The position numbers were made by a program, and so were the translations under genes. Under the pieces are notes generated by a model. It did not search any database, was not told the origin of the DNA, and saw only the letters and a program-made list of their open reading frames with translations. DNA of 64,000 nucleotides from assembly GCA_012295275.1 (NCBI GenBank), contig CM022669.1, positions 17,878,672 through 17,942,671 on the forward strand, read 5' to 3'. The stretch's first letter is position 1. Every line of letters begins with the position of its first letter. Source of the DNA: Chrysomallon squamiferum (Eukaryota; Mollusca; Gastropoda; Neomphalida; Peltospiridae). This document shows, one piece after another, positions 13,890 through 55,624 of this stretch.

Positions 13890-14010
13890 TTTAGGAAATT
13901 CTCTTGTTTACATTTAGCACAAAAAATTAACATTCAATTCAGAAAATTCCTTCAGTTACCTTCAACTCAGGAAATTCCATTATCCACATTTAACTCAATA
14001 AATGTCCTTA
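13890..14010. repeat. Short diverged tandem array, about 35-37 bp unit
   Basis: Three to four units of the type ACATTTAACTCAGGAAATTCC with TT/TATT spacers are visible (GGAAATTCTC, GAAAATTCCT, GGAAATTCCA, ATAAATGTCC). Confidence 0.55.
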
Positions 14011-14778
14011 TATAACTATATAAAGATCTTTATAATTTTTTATTTTCCTAATTTAAAAAAAAAAAAAAAAAAAATTAAAAAAAGGGAATAGAAAAATGAA
14101 AAATTCCAGATTTAATAACAAATTCACAAGCTTCTAAATTATTAAAGTTAAGTCAATAAAACTCTGTGCACTCTACCAGTATATAAAAAAATACCGTGAC
14201 AATTAATATGTTGTTTAAAAATTTACACATGATTAAACAAGTACAGACGATGTCTGTAGTTCTTTACATTAATGCCGGACAATTATTTCATAATGCCAGT
14301 CATTATGCTGTACTTCATCATAAAAGGTAGAGAATGTCACTTATTAAATTCCCAGTAGGCCACCACTATCCCACTATCCGAAATGTTGTCACTACACAGC
14401 AATTCTGCATAATACACCCAGATCTGAGTTTATTCATCTTTCATAATATACGCACTCATGCATACCATAAAACATGTAACATTCTTAAGAAACATAAAAA
14501 AAAATATATATATATATATAAAAGTCATCTTAAAAAAAAGAAAAAGAAATAAGAGATTTTAAATATTCAACACCTTATGTACTGTTAGTGTATGTGTATT
14601 TATAAATGTGTACATATATATATATAATAAACACATATATTTATATATATAATGCATTATTATGTAATACCTGTATTAATTTTAATATAGAGTGAAAATC
14701 AAAGCATTACTTTTATTAATTCTGTTGTAAGTTAAAAAAATATTAATATTTTAAGCTTGCTTAAGTGTACTTATACTT

Positions 14779-14827
<49 letters not shown>

Positions 14828-15116
14828 ACATTTAAAAAATAAATAAAAACAAAAAAACCCAGTACTTTTACTAACTATATTTTTTTATGATTTCAGGTGA
14901 GTTTATTATTTGTTACAGGTTACTGATCTTTGCTAATAATAAAGTATAATATTAAAATGACAAGTTGGTGATAATTCTAGGTAATTTCTTTTTTTTTTTT
15001 TTTTTTTTACTTGAATGATGTCATTTTGTACAAAACAGCATAATAAGAAATTCCTGACAGATTAGGGAAAGGGTATATGCAATTCATTTATTTAGATTAA
15101 ATGTTAATACTGATGA

Positions 15117-15139
15117 TGGTGATGATGATGATGATGATG

Positions 15140-15177
<38 letters not shown>
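15117..15177. repeat. Compound (GAT)n(AAT)n microsatellite
   Basis: GATGATGATG passes into AATAATAATA without interruption. Confidence 0.9.
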
Positions 15178-17501
15178 TTAACTTCAAGCTTAATACCACA
15201 CATTTGAACTATACTTGTATGTACTAAGTTGGGTTCATGAATTCAGATCACGTTAACTTCAAGGCAACGATAAACATCTAATACACAACTGAACACAACA
15301 TGGTAGGCTTCAGTACATGCCTAACAGAGTGTAATCCACAACTTTATCAGATGATACAGAAAATGAGGCAAGTCAAAGATTGTTCACCAACAAAAGACTC
15401 ATAGTCTGGCTATGAAACATTCCCAAAGGGGTGCAAAAAGTAAACTTTTAATCTTCTGTACAATCGGCCAGGCAAATTATTCTGCTGAATCATTAGGGTA
15501 CATGAAGCATTAGGAAGATTCTAATTGTGTTTCTGAAGAAATTAGTTTTTGTTGCTTCATAAGGAAATTTTAGTGTGTTTTTTGTTTTGTTTTGTGGGGG
15601 AAAAGAGTGGGGTGTTGTTGTGCAACGAGGAAGTGTATGCAGATGTTCAGAAGATAAAGGAAAAAGGAAAAAGGAAAAAACTTACGTAAATAAATCGAGT
15701 TTTAGTTGTTAGAAATTGTGTCATTTTCTAGTGCATCATCAAATGTAAAAAGGCTAAATGCAGATAAGGAATTTATATATTTATATATGTAAATGCAAAC
15801 ACACACACACACATACATGCACACATACACACCCACATATACATATAGAAATGCATATAGATGATACAGTATATAAATATGCAGCTACCACTGAGCATAA
15901 ATAAAAACACCTACACATGCACAAATATTTATATAGACACAAATAAATACAAAATGTAGAGCACAAAATCCAAGTTATAAAGATCTTTTAAATATTCAGC
16001 ACATTAATCAAATTTTTTTTTTTTTAAATATATGTACATCCTCACAAATACATACGTATATACTTATATAAACCAATGAAAATTTTGTTTAGATCATGAA
16101 CTGTTATGCAAGTTTTAGAAATTACTACACAATTTCAAAATGTAATAATTTTTTAGAATGTTGCTGATCATGTTCCTTTCACAAAACACAAACACAAACA
16201 CACATATGTACACATATACACACCACTTCATTCAAATACATACTCTCATTCACACACACAAACACATATAAACACACACACACACACACATAAACACACA
16301 CATGTAAACATATACAGACACACACACACACACGCACACTCACATACACACACACTCACACACACTCACACACACAGAACTTCTATAGTCTACATTTTCA
16401 ATCCTTATCATATTATTTTACTTTATTTAACAATTAAATATTAATCCTCTTTCATTGAATAAATGAACCAAATCTACAACACTTTCATACACTGATGATA
16501 ATACTAGTTATATCAATTTTTCTACAAATTAAAAAACAGATGCAACCCTCCATGAATACAGACACTACCACAGAATACTCTGCAAGTATAAAAACTAGGT
16601 TACTGTTATTCATCAGTTGTTGAAGCGAATATTTAATGATAACAAAATGAAAATGTGAGAATAAATATACATGTTCTATATCTGCAGCCATAAAACCTGT
16701 GAATAATTTACTGTCACCCTTTGTTGTTTGTTTTAACAGACAACCAGAATTTCCATGAATTATTTGTAAGAAAAACATGTTTATCAATATCTAGAAACAT
16801 TAATTTTTATTAAAATAACAACATTCTTATCACAATATCTTTTCTAATTTTTTCATTTTTTTTTTAGAATCCCTTTGCTTCATCTATATATAATATACAA
16901 TAATAAATTTAGAATTTAGAATTTAGAATTCAATTTTTGTGAATAACATACAGACATATATAACACATTTATAAGCATATTTATAAGTAAAGGTTACAGC
17001 CCTTTTATAATAATTAATTATTTCCATTTTTCTATTTAAGTGGTTTTGAATTATTTTATTTATTTATTACTACTACTACTATTACTGTTATTATTATAAT
17101 TATTATTATTTGTTCAGTTTTTTATTATTATTTTTTAAAATGTTTTTATTTAGTTTGTTTTCATACGTTTTCTTTTCAATAATAATTATTTTTGCTCAAA
17201 ATTATTTTGTAAAAACAAAATAATAAAGTTTTCCAAAGTAAGAATCTTCACTATGGCTATCATAATTTATTATATAAAATACCAGACATCTATGTCATTT
17301 GTCATATATTATGGCAAAAAAACACAGAAAAAACCCCTGATAAAACAAATAATTTACATGTGTATATTTTTTAATTATAATACTAATATGTTTAAATATA
17401 TTCTACATGTAAATTTATAAAATATAGATTTAAACTTAAGTTTTCTAATGCTGTTCAAAATATTTTGTAATTTGTGGTCTAAAAATTAAAATAAACAAGT
17501 A

Positions 17502-17556
<55 letters not shown>

Positions 17557-18177
17557 TTAATAATCATAATAATAATAAAATTAATAATCATAATAATAAT
17601 AAATATAATATATAAATAACAACAACAACAACAACAAACCAAATGTAATTTACATCAAATATTTTGAAGATATCAATTTCACTTTATTTGTATTATTAGT
17701 ATATAAAATAAACACTTACTTCCATTGTTTCTGTCTGTTCTAAATAAATATTATGTATTGTTGATGAACAGATTTCACTTTTAGTAACCAGAACCTTTGT
17801 TATCAAGATGTTGTTAATTAACAAGCTATCAACTTGTTGTTCTAAGATTTCTCAAACACCTCACTAAAGTTATTGTTGTTGTTGTTCAATATATTTGTTT
17901 ATAAATACACAGTAATTTTTAAATAAGTTTTAAAAATGTTATTGCAACATTTGGCTAAATTGATCATACTTTCAAAAACAAGCAAACAAAACTGGAGTGT
18001 TTTTTAATTTGTTTATTTTATGTTTTTTTCTAAATATCTAAATTTTGGAGGTACCAGCTGTTTTTTTAAATATTATTATATAAATTTACAACATTTGGCC
18101 TATTTAACAGTACTTACAAAAACAAAGAAAGAATAATATTTTTTTAAATTCAAAATGTTAGGGATACAAAAAATACT

Positions 18178-18249
18178 AATTTTCAATTTAGCAAAAAGTT
18201 GTAAATATATATATATATATATTTACAACTTTTTGCTAAATTGAAAATT
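18178..18249. repeat. Perfect 72-bp palindrome
   Basis: The left arm AATTTTCAATTTAGCAAAAA with GTTGTAAATATATAT is exactly reverse-complementary to the right arm. The symmetry centre falls between 18213 and 18214 inside an (AT)n run. Each arm is 36 bp, and bases just outside do not pair. Confidence 0.95.
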
Positions 18250-19429
18250 CTTCAAAATACTATTAATTGAATTCAGAAATTTTAATAAACTGTTACCTCA
18301 TAACATTTTTTATATATTATAATTCTTCAAAATACTTCTTCAGAAATTTTTAACATTTTGTTGTTATATGGATAGTGTTTCATGTAAATTCATATGGATT
18401 GAGTGATGGAAGAGTTGTAAAGTGACAATCAAAGAAGGTAACTGTAAATCATAAGATAAAAAATATTTCAGAGTTGTATAACTGTGAAAAAAGAAAAGGA
18501 AAAAGACGAGAAGCAGAAATGTTTTCGTAATAATAAATGTCACTGGTCTTTTTTGCCATACTTATTTTTTTTATCAAAAGAATCTACACAAACCCAAACA
18601 TGATGAAGATAAATAAACAAAACACTTTCTTCAATATCAGAAAACCAAAATTTATAAACAAAAGTACAGAAAAATGATTACTGGAGGCATACTCAGCTTA
18701 AACAGAATTTTTGGATATAATGAAATTCTATGTAATAAAATATTTGTGGAGTGACAAGTTATTTATTTTAATATCTGTCAGACAACTAGTTGTTTTCAGT
18801 TGTTGTTTTTTTTACTACTACTTTTTTTTTTTTTTTTGTTGTTCTACATAAATAAAAATAAATGAAAAATTTAAAATCGTAACAATAATTTAGGTCACAC
18901 ATCATTTCAAGAATTAGTAAGTAATTATAAAAATTAAGTTATTGTAATGCTTTAATGACTCAGTAAAACAAGACTTTTTGCACATATGTTTTAGTTTTTG
19001 TTTGGTGATGTAACGTTGAAATAAAAAATATGTAACAATGAAATGTGGTGGCATTTGACTCTTTTAGTATAAAATAAACAATTTTCAAAAACAACCTCCC
19101 CCTTCTTAAAAAAAACAAAGAAGAAAAGAATTATTACATTCTTTTTATATAAAGGTAAGATAAAAAAAAAATATGAACTATACCTCACAGGACATGCAAA
19201 TATATAACAATTCAGTTTTCTCCATGTCAGTTCTTTTTGCATGGACTACATTTTTCAAAACATAATTTTAAATTAAAAATTCTAAAATACAGCAAAAGAT
19301 TATTTAACCTTGAAATATTTTCTTTAATTCTTTTTTTTTTTTTTTTTAATTTTTATCTTCCTCCCCTACCCACATTACAGGGATTATAAAACTAATGCAA
19401 AAAAAATAAATGAAATAAATGGAAATTAC

Positions 19430-49929
<30,500 letters not shown>

Positions 49930-51112
49930 TTTACAACATCAGAAACAGGCTTTATGTTAAACATAACTGCCGATCTTTAAATACTGTATCCTCCAGTGTA
50001 CCATGACCATAACTGATTTAAAATTACATTCTAATTAACACAATGTACAATCGTACTCCTATGTTTATTTGCCGTGGTGGTGACGGCAAGTTTGTTCTGA
50101 AAGTTTGCGATCGATGTTTATCATCTGCTAAAACAGTCTGGTGGAAATGACAAGTGCTTGTTCATTGGATGAAATTTAACACAAAACTAACGATATTTAA
50201 AAACTATTTCGAAACATTTAAGGATATATTTTATTTACAGGTATTTATATGGATCAATGTTTCAGAAATAATACAATTAATTAAATATAAATAATCAAAA
50301 AAGTTTTGATTATACGGTGTATTCTGCTAACAGTAAATAAGCCACCATTAGGTATAATATCCCAAACACCAAATTGCCGGAAACAGCCGAATACGACAGT
50401 AATTTCAAGTTGTTATTTTTCTTTAAACAGACTTTGAAATATATATGTTTTTTATTTACTAAGTTTATTAACTTGTGTTTACTGAAGTTATATTAAGCTA
50501 TATATAATTTTATCCAAGTCAAACAACAATACGTTGTCACCGGATGTTTCTTGTTTACAGTCCGTAATTATATGGTTAAAATTAATATTAAGACGACCCA
50601 GGGGATGGGTAAACAAATATATTAACTATAGTAGTGCTACCAGTAATAGTAGCAATGGTAATGGTAGTATAGTAGTAGTAGTGGTAGTAGTAGCAGAATA
50701 AGTAATAATAATAGTAGTGATAGTAGAAGAAGTAATAATACATGTTGTAATAGTAATTAACAGCGGGTAGTGGTAGTAGTTGTTGTTGTAGTAGTAATAG
50801 TAGCAGTAACGATTGAAGTAGTGATTAGAAAGATTAGTAGTAGCACTATAATTAATAGTAATGTTAGAGGCAGCAGAAGAAGCTGAAGAAATTATCTAAT
50901 CTCCCCCAATTTTTTTTTAAAGTAATACTACCATTCGCTGCAGGTTCTCAAAATAATATCCGAAGAACAAGATGAAAGCAGTACTAATACCGCTATGAGT
51001 AACAACGCCCATAAAGATATTTTGATTTAACTTTGGCTTTTTGTCATTTGCTCATTGTCACATTATAGTTACACTTATTATTTAAAAATAATTAAATAAC
51101 TATTAATAATGA

Positions 51113-51156
<44 letters not shown>

Positions 51157-51158
51157 TA

Positions 51159-51198
<40 letters not shown>

Positions 51199-51435
51199 TA
51201 ATTTAAAGAAAGAGAGATAAGAAATAAAATACTGAATATTTTAATTATTTAATCATTCGCTAAATTCCACATCGAGTCCTGTGTGACCTTCAACTTTTTT
51301 TAAAATATTGTTTAATTAATGAAACATTCAGTTTTCAAAGTATCTATGAAAATTTTTCTAAATCTCAATCTTAAATAACACGTTATTGAGTGTGTGCTTT
51401 TAGATCCAATGTAAATTGTATGCGGTGCTAAAAAA
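49930..51435. promoter_or_regulatory. Shared intergenic region between divergent DAPK and HACD3
   Basis: About 1.5 kb separates the two start codons, which point away from each other, so both promoters and 5' UTRs must lie here unless upstream non-coding exons exist. It holds a GC-richer patch around 50060-50160, a degenerate (TAG)n/(TAA)n region at about 50630-50890, and a long (AAAT)n/(AAT)n microsatellite at about 51115-51197. No TATA box or transcription start can be assigned with confidence. Confidence 0.5.
51115..51197. repeat. (AAAT)n/(AAT)n microsatellite in the divergent promoter region
   Basis: AAATAAATAAATAAATAAAT runs into AATAATAATA with one interruption, about 240 bp upstream of the HACD3 start codon. 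Confidence 0.92.
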
Positions 51436-51519
51436 ATGGCTGACACATTGAGTCCGTTCGTCTTTTGGGGACAAAAAAGTGACTATGTCACATTAAAAGT
51501 AGATTTGCGAGATGTGATG
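51436..51519 (+). CDS. HACD3: HACD3 exon 1 (start codon)
   Basis: 28 codons, MADTLSPFVFWGQKSDYVTL and KVDLRDVM, ending before GTATTC. Vertebrate HACD3 starts with the same pattern of a short leader, a P.V.W box and a beta strand ending in a D-V motif. Context AAAATGG is a good start; an in-frame TAA lies eight codons upstream. Confidence 0.92.
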
Positions 51520-53327
51520 GTATTCATATTTTAATGCACTAATTCACTTTTTACAATATAACACTGACAAAGAATGCAGACAATTTTAAAACTGTATACA
51601 TTTAATTTAATGCTAAGTTATATCGGAAATGAGGCCCGATATGGGTATTCCTATAGCATGTGAAACTATGTTACAATAATTTTAAATAATGTATAATGTC
51701 AGGAGCATTTATAATAAAATATCGCTGATTTATTGGCTAAATATTCAATAGTTTTATACTAAAATGATGGAAATTAACGGTTAATATGTAATTTCTTGTC
51801 TGTGTGAGTTTCATTCCTTCATAATTTTGACTGAGTAATCATGATCGTATACAGTAAATTGAGTAATACACTAGTGACTATACGATATAGTAAAACTCAT
51901 AAATAATTAAATAATCCAAATCATAACAACCTTTTTTTTTTTTCGTTTTGGTTATTAATATTATTCTGTTTCACTTATATTTTATATACTATGGTACTTG
52001 GAGGTGATTTAATTGTAAATATTTTCAAAATCTCGACACATAATATACGTAATATTTGTTATATTATAAATTTACTTTACTTCAAAGCACATTGATTTGG
52101 GTTTTTTTCTTTTTTCTTTTTTCCAGGATGAAGATGTTGATCTGGCAGAAGACAAAATTAGCTTCACAGCCCAAGGATTGGGATTAAAAGGAAACAACAA
52201 ATACAGCTTTGAAATTTATTTTTATTTGCCAGTTGATCCAGAGGTGTGTACATTAACAGAGTAACTGTAAAAAAACACCTATTAATGCAATTGCAGTTTT
52301 AAAACATTAATTTCTGTCGATTTATTTTACACACAGAAATACATATATAACTTCGTAGCATTATTAATATCAGATACAATGATAAATCTTTTACCATATT
52401 CAAAAGTTAAAACAAATTAATCTTATTGGCATAACTGTTAAAGTAATTGTTTTTATTACTTTTTATGTCAGTTCATGTGTGAGTGTTACATTTTTAAAAA
52501 CATTTTAAATGCACTGGATTGTGTGTCTGAATAAGAAATGTAGTTTGACTGTTATTTGTTTTTAAGTGAGAAATATCAGTGGAAATAATATATATAAATG
52601 TTTGTGTGTGTGTGTTTATTATTTTCTGTTTCATTTTATATGCTGTATTCAAGCTAGAAAATAAACTGAATAAAACCAAATTAATCTGTTATTCAATGAA
52701 TCATAACATTTTTATTAATAGAATTATGACTTATTTTGTATCTGCTATTTTTTTTTTTTTTTTTTTTAAATTTTAAAATTTTAAAATGTTTTTAATCTTT
52801 TTAATTTTTTTAAATATTTTTAATATTATTTTAATGTTCCCAGAAAAGCAAATATCGAGTTACTGCAACAGGTGTTGAAATACGGATTGAAAAACAAGGA
52901 AAAGGAGAAGTGTGGCCTCGACTGACAGAGAAACAGATCAAATACCCATGGTTGAAAATTGACTTTGACAAATTTATGTTGGAAGAAGACACAGAGTCGG
53001 AGGAAGAGGCAGTGAAAAATGTAATTCAGTTTCTTACAATTGTTGTTGTTGTTGTTGTAATGGTTTTGGTTTTGTATTGTTTTATTTTATTTTATTTTTT
53101 CATCTGTTATCATTATTATTATTGTTAATATTTTTGTTAGAATAATAATAATCATTATTATATTTATTACTATTTTATTTTTTTATTTGTTATTATTAAT
53201 TTCATCATTATTCCTGTTAATATTATGATTGTATTATTATTATTATCATTATTGTGATTGTTAACTTGTCAAATGTAAATATATTATTTTATTGATATGT
53301 TAAATCGTAACTTATGTTTTATATATA

Positions 53328-53371
<44 letters not shown>

Positions 53372-55570
53372 GAATATAGCTCCAAATTTAATTTAAAAAC
53401 TGTAACAGGCAACTTAGTAATTTTACTTGTCTGGGAGGTGGAATTATTTATTTCTTAAATTAGCAAAATAAATAAACGTTCTAATGGCTAATGCACTGGA
53501 TCTGTCTAGGTGACGTTGTCATTTGAATTGTTTTTATCAAGAAGAAATATTTGTAAATTAACAAATGCTGTAAACAGTTTATCTTTGTCCATTAGTAAAA
53601 AGAAAAATAGACACTAATACATTTTTTTTTTTTTTAACAGCAACAAGAAAAGGAAATGCTTGACAAAATAGAAAATGATTTAATGAAGGATCGAGAATCA
53701 GGTATTATTTCTTTTATTTAAAAAAATGTAATTTGAAATGCATTAAAATAGCTGACTTGTTTGATTATGTAATCAAAACATGTTAACTGTTATGTAAATA
53801 CATATTATAATTTTATCACATATTAAATTAACATATACATATTGATGTTAAGCACTAGATTTATTGATGAATATGTATTACAATCTGGATATATCTGTGT
53901 ACCTGTTTATTAATGTAATATATACATATTGCTGTTTTAGTCTGATTAAAGAAGACACTAATTAATAAAGTTGTCTCGCTTGTCATAATGTACAAAAAGA
54001 ATTACCACTATCTTTGATACAATTAATTTATGATTTAATTAGATCCAGGTGTAATTAATTAAATGTTTGTTCATTATCTTTTCAGCACCTTTGGATTATA
54101 AGAAGATGTACCTGTTTTTGTACAACATGTTTCAGTTCATTGGTTACTCTTACATAGTTTTTGTTCTTCAGTACAGATTTTACAAATTTGGTGAAGGTAA
54201 TTTTCCTATTTTTTTATCCTTTAAGTAATTTTCATTATTTTTTAGTTAAAATCTAATCAAGAAGATATTTGCACCATGTTTAGCAAGCACTTACAGACAT
54301 ACACACATATGCACATGTTTATGAAAATTTCATTTAAGAACATTGATTGCTCAACTGTACTGTTGTTGTATTTGTAGATGACAAGCACACTGCATTTGAC
54401 ACTGTTGGTTCACAGATGATGGTGTGTCAGTGTGTAGCGATGTTGGAGATAGTGCATCCCTTGTTAGGCCTTGTGAAGACAGGTGTGTTAGCACCTCTAG
54501 CACAGGTAAATCTTTTATCTTTTTTATTGTCTTTTTGTTTTTTCTCCATAATCGTTTTAAACCTTTAATTATTCTTATGTGAATATGTTTAATAATGGTT
54601 TGCATACTTTTGACATGTTTAATTATATCTTATTTATCAATCTTTCAGGGACATTCAAAATATTTTTCATAGTTTCATTCATTTTAAAAACACTTTTAAT
54701 TTGTTTCAGGTTTTTTAAAAATATTTTTTGTATGCTTCTAGTAAAAAAAAATATTCTAGATATGTTTCAAGTACTTTAAAAATAGTTTTCATACATTTCA
54801 GATATTTTAAAAATTAGTTTTCATGTTTCAGATATTTAAAAAAATAGTTTTCTCATGTTTCAAGTACTTTAAACATATTTTTTTATACATTTCGTATGTC
54901 TCAGGTATTTTAAAAATATTTTTCTATATTTTTGAAGTATTTTAAAAATATTTTTTTATATTTTTGAAGTATTTTAAAAATACTTTTTAAAAATATTTTT
55001 CAGGTATTTTAAAAATACATTTTCATGTTTTTCAGGTGCTTGGTAGAAACTTTATACTGTTTGTGCTGCTTCTGAATGAACCAAGACTGCACACTGCTCC
55101 GGCTGTTTGGTATTTATTTGTTGTCTGGTGTGCAGTAGAAATAGTTAGGTGAGTAGTACACGCATTGTATACACATCAGCAATTTTATCAGATCCCATTG
55201 TAGTTCTTATATCTTATCATTATCATCATAGTCGTAATTGTTTTACTAATCTATTATATTTGTTGTCAATATTACTATTAGTAATATTAGTAATATTGTA
55301 ATTATTGTTATTGTTGTTGTTGTTTTCATTATTATTATTTCTAATAATATTAATTTTTTTATATATTAAATGTTGAATAATAAATACAGATGTCATTAAT
55401 TCATTTTGTCATTTCTGTATCTTTGTTTTGATAGATTTTACATATAATAAAATACATTACATGTTGTGGGACATTGTCCTTTTTTTATTAAGATGTCATA
55501 TTAATAGTATACAAAAAAAATAAAATGAAACAAGCAAAATCATATCCTCAGTCTGTCAGGACTTTTTGAC

Positions 55571-55624
<54 letters not shown>

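Larger units (their letters stand above)
11886..19429 (-). other. Presumed DAPK intron 9, about 7.5 kb
   Basis: Intronic only if the exon at 11772-11885 belongs to DAPK. Contents: the minisatellite at 11990-12400, poly(A) tracts at 12737-12770, 13293-13318 and 13418-13443, a short array at 13890-14010, (AAAT)n at 14782-14828, (GAT)n(AAT)n at 15117-15177, an interrupted (AC)n cluster at 16188-16377, (AAT)n at 17503-17555 and a perfect palindrome at 18178-18249. No exon matching ankyrin repeats was recognised. Confidence 0.5.

Noticed and set aside
16188-16377. Dense AC-rich region considered as a CRISPR-like or regular array
   Set aside because: Interrupted dinucleotide repeat without distinct spacers; eukaryotic context.
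54347-54605. Minus-strand 84-codon frame and alternative plus-strand frame start over HACD3 exon 6
   Set aside because: Shadow of, or extension beyond, the spliced exon; phase and family motifs fix the exon at 54378-54505.
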